Assembly (NCBI GenBank): GCA_020629335.1
Contig: JAHDDN010000102.1
Coordinates: forward strand, 1-14,642
Direction: 5' to 3'
DNA length: 14,642 nucleotides
Source of the DNA: Chitinophagales bacterium
Lineage (GTDB): Bacteria; Bacteroidota; Bacteroidia; Chitinophagales; UBA2359
In this document: positions 1 through 6,687 of the stretch, one piece after another
How positions within the stretch are numbered: position 1 is the first letter of the stretch
How the letters are laid out: every line of letters starts with the position of its first letter
Notes under the pieces: model-generated
Told to the model about the DNA's origin: nothing
The model's database searches: none
What the model saw: the letters and a program-made list of their open reading frames with translations, nothing else
Translations under genes and position numbers: made by a program

Positions 1-801
1 TGTTCCTGCAAAATCGACTATTCCATTTTCACAAGCTTGTAAATCGACTTGATTATATAGTGCAGGAAGTTCCGCTACATTGACTGTTACGATAGAATCA
101 CATCCTGCTGCGGAAACATAATTAAAGTCCGTTGAAGTATTAGGGGCTAATGGCGTTCCTGCAAAATCGACGGTACCATTTTGACAAGCTTGTAAATCAA
201 CTTGATTAAATAGTGTCGGAAGTTCCGCCACATTCACGGTTACGATAGAATCACATCCATTAGTAGCAACATAATTATAGCTACCACTAAAACCTGGACT
301 TAACAAATTTCCCTCATAATCTACCGTTCCACCTTGACAAGCTTCAAGTTGTACATTAGCATACTGAAGTGCTTGTTCCGCCACATTCACGGTCACGATA
401 GAATCACATCCTATTGTCGAAACATAAGTAAAGTCTGTTGAAGTATTAGGAGCTAAAGGCGTTCCTGCAAAATCTATTGTACTCCCCTGACAGGCTTGTA
501 AATCGACTGTTGAGTATTGTGTAGGGAGTTCTCCAACAATTACATTGACAGTGGAGTCACAACCATTTGTTGCAGTATAAGTGTAGCTTCCTTCAAATCC
601 AGCGCTTAATAAAGTGCCATTAAAATCGACTGTTCCGCCTTGGCAAGCATCTAAAGAAACATCCGCAATTTGAGTAGGTAGTTCCACGACCGTAATAGTG
701 ACAATAGAATCACATCCAGCCTGAGAAATATAATTGAAATCGCCAGAAAAACCTGGGCTTAATATACTTCCATTATAATCAATAGTACTTCCTTGGCAAG
801 C
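1..801 (-). repeat. Tandem 153-bp coding repeats (51 aa), five full units plus a partial
   Basis: Reading the minus strand, units span 801-649, 648-496, 495-343, 342-190 and 189-37, followed by 12 codons of a sixth at the window edge. Each unit follows the pattern ACQGGTVDFxG, then xLLSPGFSGSYNY or xPLAPNTSTDFNY, then GCDSIVTVNVAELP, with two cysteines 28 residues apart. Units 1, 2 and 4 are of the SPGFSG subtype (AGFEG in unit 2). Units 3 and 5 share the APNTST subtype and are nearly identical at the DNA level, which suggests recent duplication or gene conversion. There are no indels between units, so the period is exact. The array continues beyond the window. Confidence 0.92.
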
Positions 802-2289
802 TTCTAATTCTGCCGTTGTATTGATAGAAGAACCAACACTAACATTGATTGTCTGAACATTTTCATTATTACAATTATCACTTACTGTGACAGAGTAGGT
901 GCTAGGTGGCCCAGGATTAATGGTGATAGTAGGTGTTATATCTCCTGTATCCCATAAATAGTCGTAAGGTGGTAATCCTCCCGTTACAGAAGGCGTCAGC
1001 ACAACTGGTGTCGGATCACAACTTTGTATATCATCTAATAGAATATCAATAGGTAGTGGCTCAATGATCGTAATAGATGCTGAAGCAAAAGTTACTTCAT
1101 CACAACCACAAGGAACATCTGCTAATAATAAGATTACAGATTCATCTCCTTCCATGATAAAGTCTGTATAAACATCAATAGGTAAGATGGTGAATTGTTC
1201 TCCAGCAGGAATAGTAATTTGTGTAGGCAGTGCTGCAAAATCAACTCCCTCTGTCGCTGTGCTCAAAGGATCTAATGCAATATTTAGTACAAGATCAGTA
1301 TCTATATCTCCTTCTGTTCTTTCAAATAGAAAGTAACCATCAGAGCAGCCTTCATAAGCGTCCGCTCCGCCCGTACTTGGTACAAAAGAACTAATTACCG
1401 CTGCCTCACCAGCGGTAAAACTATTGGCTTCTAAGAATACAGCAGAATCTAACTGCGCATCTCCCACATCTCCTACTGCAATTTTAATATGATAAGTTTC
1501 GCAAGCCGTTAAATCAACTACGGCAGTTAATACAGTGGTAAAACCATCAAATTGCGTATCATCAGGAGCGATTGGGGTATTAGGATGTCCAGCACAGGAA
1601 CCAAAGGGGAAAAAATCTCCAGCTGGAATATTGGGTACATAATAGGTATTATTAGCATTATGATTGACATTATTAATACTTACGTAGTTGTTAGTACCTG
1701 GTATGAGTGCAATATTTTCTGCGCCATTTTCAAAAGGGCCTGCAATGCCAGGCCCGCTGATAAAAAAGCCAAAGACATCATTATATTGGCTGTTTACATA
1801 TTCACAATATTCTTCTGAGGCGAATACGTATCTAAATTCGACTAGATCATTAGATGGAGTAAAGTCAAATTCTAAAATAGAGGCATTATAATTTTGGAAT
1901 TCATCAGCTAATTCGAAGAGATCAGGATCTCCACCACCAGCGCCGCCGCCGCCACCACCAGAGGTCGCACCTGTATCGTCATTTTCTCCTTCCGCGAGAT
2001 TGATATTACCTGTTAATAGGATAATACCTTCCTCTATGCCGATAGAGCTAGCTCCACCAGAGAAATAACCAATACCTTGATTAGGGCCTGAAGTTGAAAT
2101 GCTTGCGGGATCTACCTCAAAGCATCCGCTGGATAGGAGTACATCCATCACTAATTCTTCATCTGAATAAGAATTATCAGTGTCTATTTGGCTATAAGTG
2201 GTTTGGCAGGTTGAAGCAATAATAGCTAATAGAACACACAATACTCTACAGAAGTCAAAGTGATAGTGTTTGGAGTAAAACACTGCCAT
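1..2289 (-). CDS. Choice-of-anchor L domain surface protein with 51-residue repeats (partial, C-terminus missing)
   Basis: The reading frame is open from an ATG at 2289-2287 to the window edge, 763 codons without a stop. Residues 1-34 look like a Sec signal peptide (hydrophobic CVLLAIIAS core, possible cleavage after TYSQ). Residues 46-290 match the choice-of-anchor L domain: SGPNQGIGYFSGG, EGIILLTGN, VEFRYVFASEEYCEY, NDVFGFFISGPG and AVGDVGDAQLDSAVFLEA. Residues 305-405 resemble a Calx-beta-like strand module (TEGVDF, IPAGEQ, EGDESVILLL). Residues 410-480 look like a PKD/SprB-type Ig fold (GGLPPYDYLWDTGD, YSVTVSD). From residue 497 a 51-residue repeat runs to the edge. Proteins of this kind are secreted or surface-attached, often through a C-terminal type IX signal; that end is not visible. 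A role in adhesion, gliding or matrix is inferred. A run of ten Gly/Ala residues interrupts the anchor-L domain near residue 110. No convincing promoter was seen. Confidence 0.88.
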   Translation of the reverse strand, partial: MAVFYSKHYHFDFCRVLCVLLAIIASTCQTTYSQIDTDNSYSDEELVMDVLLSSGCFEVDPASISTSGPNQGIGYFSGGASSIGIEEGIILLTGNINLAEGENDDTGATSGGGGGGAGGGDPDLFELADEFQNYNASILEFDFTPSNDLVEFRYVFASEEYCEYVNSQYNDVFGFFISGPGIAGPFENGAENIALIPGTNNYVSINNVNHNANNTYYVPNIPAGDFFPFGSCAGHPNTPIAPDDTQFDGFTTVLTAVVDLTACETYHIKIAVGDVGDAQLDSAVFLEANSFTAGEAAVISSFVPSTGGADAYEGCSDGYFLFERTEGDIDTDLVLNIALDPLSTATEGVDFAALPTQITIPAGEQFTILPIDVYTDFIMEGDESVILLLADVPCGCDEVTFASASITIIEPLPIDILLDDIQSCDPTPVVLTPSVTGGLPPYDYLWDTGDITPTITINPGPPSTYSVTVSDNCNNENVQTINVSVGSSINTTAELEACQGSTIDYNGSILSPGFSGDFNYISQAGCDSIVTITVVELPTQIADVSLDACQGGTVDFNGTLLSAGFEGSYTYTATNGCDSTVNVIVGELPTQYSTVDLQACQGSTIDFAGTPLAPNTSTDFTYVSTIGCDSIVTVNVAEQALQYANVQLEACQGGTVDYEGNLLSPGFSGSYNYVATNGCDSIVTVNVAELPTLFNQVDLQACQNGTVDFAGTPLAPNTSTDFNYVSAAGCDSIVTVNVAELPALYNQVDLQACENGIVDFAGT

Positions 2290-2392
2290 CTTTACTCAGT
2301 ATTAGGAATTTGTTTAATCTAATTGTTAAATATCAACGTAATATACGTATAAATTGAGCGATTTAGGTAGATGTGTTAGTAGAATGTTTACT

Positions 2393-2410
2393 TTGTCTCT
2401 ATAGGGACAA
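2393..2410. promoter_or_regulatory. 18-bp near-perfect palindrome upstream of the anchor-L gene
   Basis: The sequence TTGTCTCTATAGGGACAA pairs with itself at eight of nine positions; the ninth is a T-G pair. It lies about 105 bp upstream of the start codon of the surface-protein gene. Position and symmetry would suit a dimeric regulator site, but no regulator is identified and no promoter boxes were found beside it. Confidence 0.3.
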
Positions 2411-2505
2411 GATACGGATAATTCGCTTCAAAATGCATGAATAGCTTTATTTATTCAAGCCTTTTTTAGTTTGAAATATAGATAGTGCTGGTATTGAATG
2501 GCTTA

Positions 2506-2637
2506 GGGATAGAAGCGGTATAGGGCGTCGAGAGGTAGCTTACGGAACTTAGTGATGCGATGGCTGGCCCGAAGGGCAGACAAGCAGCGCTTAGTGTAGT
2601 AGCTGCCGAACAGCCCTATAAGAGCGGATAGCCCGAC
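2506..2637 (+). repeat. Interspersed structured element A, copy 1 (divergent copy)
   Basis: This is a GC-rich 132-bp block in an AT-rich spacer, with clear matches to 5416-5554 (minus) and 14240-14378 (plus). Shared segments include cttagtgatgcgatggctgg, gggcagacaagcag and agcccgac. A nested fold can be drawn: an outer stem TATAGGGC (2519-2526) with GCCCTATA (2613-2620), a middle stem GTGATGC (2552-2558) with GCAGCGC (2584-2590), and an apical stem closing GCCC-GAA-GGGC. In the other copies the outer stem is TATGTGGC/GCCACATA, so two base pairs have changed on both sides together. A family of structured, probably mobile repeats is inferred; no known name is assigned. Confidence 0.8.
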
Positions 2638-2742
2638 TGCTGCGCTTCGCTTGCAATGATAAATGCATAATGATGAATATTTTTGATTGTGTTGCGCATT
2701 AGTATTACGAGCGCAGTAGGAAGCCCCAAACATTAAAAATCT

Positions 2743-2768
2743 ATAGGGGCGCACCTATGTGTGCGCCC
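2743..2768 (+). repeat. REP-like hairpin B, copy 1
   Basis: ATAG is followed by the stem GGGCGCAC (2747-2754), loop CTATGT and GTGCGCCC (2761-2768). The same architecture occurs at 5285-5310 and 14401-14426 with compensating stem changes and the same loop. A tetranucleotide (GTAG in the other two copies) directly before a palindrome is the layout of REP sequences recognised by REP-associated tyrosine transposases. A short TTTT run follows on the plus strand, so it could also halt transcription weakly. Confidence 0.7.
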
Positions 2769-2804
2769 TTTTGAGAATTGGGAGTATTTTTTTTTAAGTA
2801 GTTA

Positions 2805-3539
2805 TCATGCTTTTTGGGCAATTAGGATCAATCTATCTGAATGAATTGGATCATATGGATTTAGCTGGTAATCACCGAATTGGTGCATGATTTTGAAGTG
2901 ATTCGTTTGGAGTAGCTCTTCAAAATCTTCCAGTTGGAGGGCTTGTACTTTTTCTTGGAAGTGATAGTCCTGTTCTTGGTATTGAAAGCGAATATCTTTG
3001 ACGATTTTTTGATCTTGAACAGATCGTTGGAGATCGAATGAAATATCATCTACGACTTTAGTTTCTTCTTTGACTAAATTGGCAATGACTTTGTTAGCAT
3101 TCATGAAGTCGATCAGCAAAGTGCCGTCTTTTTGGAGGGCTTGATAGATGGATTTTAAGACTTTGTGATTGTCCTGACTATTTTCAAAATAGCCAAAACT
3201 GGTGAAGAGATTGAAGATATAATCAAAACTTTGATTGACTAATGGCGCTCGCATATCATGTTGATGAAAATGCAGTTTTTCGTGGGCAAAAGCTTGTGCA
3301 TGAGCAATACTTTGAGCGGAGAGATCGACGCCAGTAACCTGATAACCTTTATTCGCTAAAAAAATAGAATGTCGCCCTTTTCCACAAGCTAAATCCAAGA
3401 TATGAGCTTCAGGATGAGGCGCCAAAAATTGGATGATATTATTCAAGAATAAGGCGGCTTCCGTATCATCTCTGTCCTTATAAAGCTGATGATAAAAGGG
3501 AGAATCGAACCAACTTTCAAACCATTCTTTTTTTGACAT
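2805..3539 (-). CDS. Class I SAM-dependent methyltransferase
   Basis: The 244-residue protein has a Rossmann-type methyltransferase core. Motif I is ILDLACGKGRHS at residues 47-58 (the SAM-binding glycine loop). It is followed by the acidic strand end GVDLS (70-74), which would bind the ribose, an HDMR segment near 94-97 and a FDYIFNLFTSFGYF post-I region (105-118). Residues 1-40 form the usual helical lead-in. The methyl acceptor cannot be told from sequence; relatives are often annotated only as methyltransferase-domain proteins. The gene is transcribed divergently from the mutase gene. The ATG start gives the full domain and is preceded by a TAGCTTTG box 26 bp upstream. Confidence 0.88.
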   Translation of the reverse strand: MSKKEWFESWFDSPFYHQLYKDRDDTEAALFLNNIIQFLAPHPEAHILDLACGKGRHSIFLANKGYQVTGVDLSAQSIAHAQAFAHEKLHFHQHDMRAPLVNQSFDYIFNLFTSFGYFENSQDNHKVLKSIYQALQKDGTLLIDFMNANKVIANLVKEETKVVDDISFDLQRSVQDQKIVKDIRFQYQEQDYHFQEKVQALQLEDFEELLQTNHFKIMHQFGDYQLNPYDPIHSDRLILIAQKA

Positions 3540-3564
3540 TAGCTTATCTCTTTTAATGAAGGGA

Positions 3565-3572
3565 CAAAGCTA
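3565..3572 (-). promoter_or_regulatory. Possible -7 box for the methyltransferase gene
   Basis: TAGCTTTG on the minus strand fits the Bacteroidota -7 consensus TAnnTTTG and lies 26 bp from the ATG. No TTG element sits at the expected 17-23 bp spacing, so the call rests on one box. Confidence 0.3.
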
Positions 3573-3618
3573 GTATTTTTTTATTACATTTGCGTAGTAC
3601 TGACAAAAGAATATAATG

Positions 3619-3626
3619 TATATTTG
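3619..3626 (+). promoter_or_regulatory. Possible -7 box for the mutase gene
   Basis: TATATTTG matches TAnnTTTG and lies 54 bp before the TTG start codon. The nearest upstream TTG (3590-3592) is 26 bp away, longer than the usual spacing, so the -33 element is uncertain. Confidence 0.35.
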
Positions 3627-3680
3627 AAGTTCAATAATTTGTTTGCAAAGACAGGATTCATTAAACTAAATTAAAAAGCT

Positions 3681-5087
3681 TTGACTCTCATAAAATCAAT
3701 TTCGGGAATTCGGGGAACAATTGGTGGCCAAGTAGGCGATAATTTGACTCCTATAGATATAGTAAAATTTGCCTCAGCTTATGGAAGCTGGTTAAAGCAT
3801 AGAAGTGCGAGAAAGAAAGTGGTGATTGGAAGAGATGGGCGTATTTCGGGAGAAATGGTCAGTCAATTAGTAACTGCAACCTTGCGCTCTTTAGGCTTAG
3901 ATGTATTAGATTTAGGATTGTCTACTACCCCAACTGTTGAGATGGCCGTAGTAGCAGAAGATGCAGGCGGAGGAATCATTTTAACGGCCAGTCATAATCC
4001 AGTGCAATGGAATGCCTTAAAGTTATTAAATGAAAAAGGCGAGTTTATCAGTGCCGCAGATGGGCAATTAATTTTGGACATGGCAGACGAAGCTAATTTT
4101 GAGTATGCTGAAGTTTTTCATCAGGGCGCTTATGAGCAAAAAACGAATGCCATAGAAAATCATATCGAGCAAATCTTAGCCCTTCCACTAGTAGATACTG
4201 ACGCCATTAGTTTCAAGGATTTTAAGATAGTCGTAGATTGCATTAACTCTACTGGTGCCTTAGCCATTCCACCTTTGTTAGTAGCCTTAGGAATAGAAAA
4301 TGTCATTATTCTGAACGGCGATAATATGGGTTACTTTGCGCATACACCAGAGCCATTGCCAGAAAATTTGACACAAATTTCAGAAGCTGTCAGAACGCAT
4401 GGAGCCGATTTAGGAATCGTAGTAGATCCAGATGTAGATCGCTTGGCCTTGGTCTGTGAAGATGGTAGTATGTTTGGGGAAGAGTACACTTTAGTAGCCG
4501 TAGCCGATTATATTCTACAGTATCAAAAAGGAAATACTGTTTCCAATTTATCTTCTTCCAGAGCCTTGCGAGATGTGACAGAAGCTGCTGGTGGAGAATA
4601 TTTTGCTTCTTCCGTAGGGGAAGTAAATGTGGTTGCTCAAATGAAAGCCTGCAATGCAGTCATTGGCGGAGAAGGCAATGGCGGTATTATTTATCCTGAG
4701 TTACACTATGGTCGTGATGCTTTGGTAGGGATTGCTTTTTTCCTTTCACATTTAGCTAAGAGCGGTAAGACTTGTAAAGAATTAAGAGCGACTTATCCTG
4801 ACTATTTCATCAGCAAAAATAAAATTAGTTTATTGCCAAAGGGCGATGAAGCCCCAATTGATGTAGATAAATTATTGAATGCCCTAAAAGAAAAATACCA
4901 AGATCAACCTCACTCCATGATTGATGGATTAAAGATTAATTGGGATGACACCAAAGAATGGGCGCATATCAGAAAGTCCAATACAGAACCCATTATTCGT
5001 ATTTATTGTGAAAGCGGAACAGCAGAAGGTTCCCAGAAATTATTTGAAAAAATTGCTGCTTCCGTTGATGAAATTTTAAAATCGTAA
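3681..5087 (+). CDS. glmM: Phosphoglucosamine mutase (phosphohexose mutase family)
   Basis: The 468-residue protein is a complete alpha-D-phosphohexomutase. It carries the phosphoserine loop LTASHNP (Ser104), the metal loop DPDVDR (Asp249, Asp251, Asp253), the sugar-binding loop GEGNGG (330-335) and the C-terminal phosphate loop RKSNTEPIIR (431-440). GlmM converts glucosamine-6-phosphate to glucosamine-1-phosphate for UDP-GlcNAc, feeding peptidoglycan and lipid A synthesis in the cytoplasm. The opening TLIKSISGIRGTIGG is typical of Bacteroidota GlmM. Translation appears to start at TTG: the preceding in-frame codons are gct, aaa and then the stop taa at 3672-3674, and no ATG lies between that stop and the conserved N-terminus. 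No clear Shine-Dalgarno is visible. Phosphomannomutase or phosphoglucomutase activity cannot be excluded from sequence alone. Confidence 0.9.
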   Translation: MTLIKSISGIRGTIGGQVGDNLTPIDIVKFASAYGSWLKHRSARKKVVIGRDGRISGEMVSQLVTATLRSLGLDVLDLGLSTTPTVEMAVVAEDAGGGIILTASHNPVQWNALKLLNEKGEFISAADGQLILDMADEANFEYAEVFHQGAYEQKTNAIENHIEQILALPLVDTDAISFKDFKIVVDCINSTGALAIPPLLVALGIENVIILNGDNMGYFAHTPEPLPENLTQISEAVRTHGADLGIVVDPDVDRLALVCEDGSMFGEEYTLVAVADYILQYQKGNTVSNLSSSRALRDVTEAAGGEYFASSVGEVNVVAQMKACNAVIGGEGNGGIIYPELHYGRDALVGIAFFLSHLAKSGKTCKELRATYPDYFISKNKISLLPKGDEAPIDVDKLLNALKEKYQDQPHSMIDGLKINWDDTKEWAHIRKSNTEPIIRIYCESGTAEGSQKLFEKIAASVDEILKS

Positions 5088-5100
5088 AATTCTATTAAAA

Positions 5101-5116
5101 AGGGCTGATATGCCCT
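5101..5116 (-). terminator. Small hairpin, terminator-like only on the minus strand
   Basis: AGGGC and GCCCT form a 5-bp stem with loop TGATAT, 14 bp after the glmM stop codon. Five A residues precede it, so on the minus strand it reads as a stem followed by five T. No T-run follows on the plus strand, making it a poor terminator for glmM. It may instead be a degraded first unit of the adjoining tandem array. Confidence 0.25.
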
Positions 5117-5120
5117 ATCA

Positions 5121-5280
5121 AAATGGGCCGACACGTATCAAAATGGGCCGACACGTATCAAAATGAGCCGACACGTATCAAAATGGGCTGACACGTATCA
5201 AAATGGGCTGACACGTATCAAAATGGGCCGACACGTATCAAAATGGGCCGACACGTATCAAAATGGGCTGACACGTATCA
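5121..5280. repeat. 20-bp tandem repeat array, eight units
   Basis: Eight successive 20-bp units read aaatgggcYgacacgtatca, with Y being C or T and one g-to-a change in unit 3. The order of the C/T variant is C,C,C,T,T,C,C,T, and the continuation into B2 is T. The unit equals one arm, part of the loop and the flank of hairpin B2: on the minus strand B2 ends TATGTGTCAGCCCATTTTGA and each unit reads TACGTGTCAGCCCATTTTGA. The array therefore seems to have grown from the edge of the hairpin. The unit length is not a multiple of three, which argues against coding. Confidence 0.93.
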
Positions 5281-5284
5281 AAAT

Positions 5285-5310
5285 GGGCTGACACATAGGT
5301 CAGCCCCTAC
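5285..5310 (-). repeat. REP-like hairpin B, copy 2
   Basis: On the minus strand GTAG (5310-5307) precedes GGGCTGAC, loop CTATGT and GTCAGCCC. The stem is perfect over 8 bp. It differs from copy 1 at two adjacent pairs, each compensated on the opposite arm. One arm is shared with the tandem array. Confidence 0.75.
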
Positions 5311-5415
5311 AATTATTTTTTATTTGGGCGCATCCTGCGATTGTAAAATAAGGTGTGTAGCTCGACCCCAATTTATCATTCATCATTATACATTAATCAT
5401 TCGCCGAAGGCGCAG

Positions 5416-5554
5416 GTCGGGCTATCCGTTCTTATGTGGCTATGCTGCTCCTACTCTGCTAAGTGCTGCTTGTCTGCCCTGCGGGCCAGCCATCGCATCA
5501 CTAAGCGCCGTAAGTCGCATCATGTACGCCACATACCACTCCTATCCCTTGCGC
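5416..5554 (-). repeat. Interspersed structured element A, copy 2
   Basis: Read on the minus strand this block aligns without gaps to 14240-14378 with about six mismatches over 139 positions by eye, and less closely to copy 1. The outer stem is TATGTGGC with GCCACATA (5433-5440 and 5528-5535 on the plus strand). The GNA-capped apical stem GCCC-GCA-GGGC is also kept. It lies between hairpin B2 and the leader of the six-gene operon, pointing away from that operon. Confidence 0.85.
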
Positions 5555-5667
5555 GAAAATAGTCATTATTGCTAATTTCCTTCATAGATTTTTCCATGAT
5601 TGTTAGCTGTTTTTTTGCTGGGCCCAAAAAAATGCAAAAAAAATACCCTATCCATAAACTTTATTAA

Positions 5668-5687
5668 TACTATTATTGTTAATAGTA
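5668..5687. promoter_or_regulatory. Inverted repeat upstream of the six-gene operon
   Basis: TACTATTA and TAATAGTA form a perfect 8-bp inverted repeat with a TTGT spacer, 55 bp before the first ATG of the operon. No clear TAnnTTTG box with matching TTG was found; TTGCTTTG at 5704-5711 is one mismatch away. Such a dyad could be an operator or an AT-rich hairpin. It is a position-based suggestion only. Confidence 0.3.
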
Positions 5688-5742
5688 TAACTATCATAAA
5701 TGATTGCTTTGCTAATATTTTTATAAACTAAAAAATATAATT

Positions 5743-6318
5743 ATGAAAGTTGAAAAAATTAAGTTACTGGCATATGGTTTAGTTCTCTTTATTGCATCAT
5801 TTTCCTTACTAATAATGGAGTCTTGTGCTGTAAGTGATAGTAAACCGCTAAAAAAAATTACAGAATCAGAAATTTTAAGGGCCCAAAAAGCTTGGGCAAT
5901 TGGCTTGATTGGAATAGGGGTGGCTTATGAAAATTCAAATAACTATAAAGAGGCAGCAAGTAATTTCATAGAAGAGTTTTATGCTTATGATGAGACTAAG
6001 GTCTTATTTAAACCAACCTTAGCAAAGGAAAAGCCATTTCGTACTACACTTGAGGGAGCTTTGTCTTACTTCATAGGAGACAATGAATTTTATCCTGAAG
6101 ATAAAGGCTTTGCTCTAGAAACATGGAAGGATGTAAGGTGGGAAAATGCTGGAATTATTAATAGTGATGGAGGGATCGCTGTAGCAATGGGTAATTATTA
6201 CTTCACTAATAAAGAAGGCATAACGAGCAAGTTTGAATATACCTTCTGTTATAAAAAAGTGGATGATGGTTCAATTAAGATAGTGGCTCATAAGTCGGCA
6301 TTACCATATGGAGATTGA
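5743..6318 (+). CDS. SnoaL/NTF2-like lipoprotein
   Basis: The 191-residue protein starts with a hydrophobic segment (residues 8-25) ending at MESC (Cys28), a weak lipobox with Glu at -2, followed by a polar linker. It is probably lipidated, or at least exported. The rest resembles a SnoaL/NTF2-like cone-fold family: ILRAQKAWAIGLIGIG, VLFKPTLAKEKPFRTTLEGALSYFIG, FPEDKGFA-like FYPEDKGFALETW, ENAGII and AVAMGNYYFTN. I recall close relatives in databases carrying the label phosphoribosyl-AMP cyclohydrolase; no HisI zinc or active-site pattern is evident here, so that name should not be transferred. The substrate is unknown. The gene is first in a run of six plus-strand genes, with 26 bp to the next. 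Confidence 0.7.
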   Translation: MKVEKIKLLAYGLVLFIASFSLLIMESCAVSDSKPLKKITESEILRAQKAWAIGLIGIGVAYENSNNYKEAASNFIEEFYAYDETKVLFKPTLAKEKPFRTTLEGALSYFIGDNEFYPEDKGFALETWKDVRWENAGIINSDGGIAVAMGNYYFTNKEGITSKFEYTFCYKKVDDGSIKIVAHKSALPYGD

Positions 6319-6344
6319 ATCATCTCATCATAAATTAGAAAACC

Positions 6345-6662
6345 ATGTTGTATATAAAAACATTGATTTCTTTCATAGAAGATAAGGAGTATAGAGACTT
6401 ATTGTTTACCACTGTGATCATTATCCTAGCAGGTAGTGTCATATACTCCTATCTTGAAAACTGGAGTTGGATAGATTCGCTTTACTTTTCAGTAATCACT
6501 TTAACTACTGTAGGTTATGGCGATCTATCCCCTCAAACAGACATAGGTAAGTTATTTACTGTTTTTTACATCATGATAGGGGTGGGAATTATACTGAGTT
6601 TTATCAATACAGTTTACCAGCACTATGATGATATGAAAGTCAATAGAAATAATAATCATTGA
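6345..6662 (+). CDS. Two-transmembrane potassium channel, pore-only
   Basis: The 105-residue protein has TM1 at about 19-36, a pore helix at 42-52, the selectivity filter TTVGYGD at 54-60 and TM2 at about 66-88, which is the Ion_trans_2 (KcsA-like) pore layout. TVGYGD is the diagnostic potassium filter, so a tetrameric K+-selective channel in the inner membrane is well supported. There is no RCK/TrkA-N gating domain; only a short charged tail of about 15 residues follows TM2. Gating is therefore unknown. It is placed between a lipoprotein and an export operon with short gaps, suggesting co-expression. Ion balance for the transport machinery is speculation. Confidence 0.9.
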   Translation: MLYIKTLISFIEDKEYRDLLFTTVIIILAGSVIYSYLENWSWIDSLYFSVITLTTVGYGDLSPQTDIGKLFTVFYIMIGVGIILSFINTVYQHYDDMKVNRNNNH

Positions 6663-6687
6663 AAAACTACTTAATAAAATAGCATCT

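Larger units (their letters stand above)
2290..2804. other. Noncoding spacer carrying palindrome, element A1 and hairpin B1
   Basis: No supported gene lies between the anchor-L protein and the methyltransferase. The spacer contains an 18-bp palindrome (2393-2410), interspersed element A1 (2506-2637) and hairpin B1 (2743-2768). An open frame on the minus strand across A1 is a by-product of its GC-rich repeat sequence: parallel frames appear over the other two copies of the element, with nothing that looks like a protein family. Confidence 0.75.
5088..5742. other. Noncoding spacer with tandem array, hairpin B2 and element A2
   Basis: This 655-bp stretch holds no supported gene. In order it contains a small hairpin (5101-5116), a 20-bp tandem array (5121-5280), REP-like hairpin B2 (5285-5310), element A2 (5416-5554) and an AT-rich leader with an inverted repeat (5668-5687) before the next gene. 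Open frames crossing the array and A2 change frame relative to the 20-bp unit and read out as repeat sequence, not as a protein family. Confidence 0.75.

Noticed and set aside
1552..1891. Plus-strand open frames opposite the anchor-L gene
   Set aside because: The minus-strand frame here encodes clear choice-of-anchor L motifs; the plus frames are shadows.
2503..2754. Minus-strand open frame of 83 codons
   Set aside because: It lies over element A1. Its peptide shares the SALRASHRIT pattern with frames over A2 and A3, which comes from the repeat DNA, and the frames differ outside the repeat.
2743..2768. Hairpin B1 as the methyltransferase terminator
   Set aside because: On the minus strand the stem is followed by CTATAG before any T-run, and the same hairpin recurs at other loci in varied orientation, so a repeat identity is preferred.
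5121..5280. CRISPR array
   Set aside because: The 20-bp units are contiguous with no spacers, and no cas genes are present.
5243..5575. Two plus-strand open frames of 110 and 69 codons
   Set aside because: They cross the 20-bp array and element A2. They overlap in different frames and read as repeat translation with no family features.
5743..6318. Phosphoribosyl-AMP cyclohydrolase (HisI) function
   Set aside because: I recall this label on relatives, but no HisI metal-binding or active-site pattern is visible and the protein has an export signal; a SnoaL-like fold fits better.
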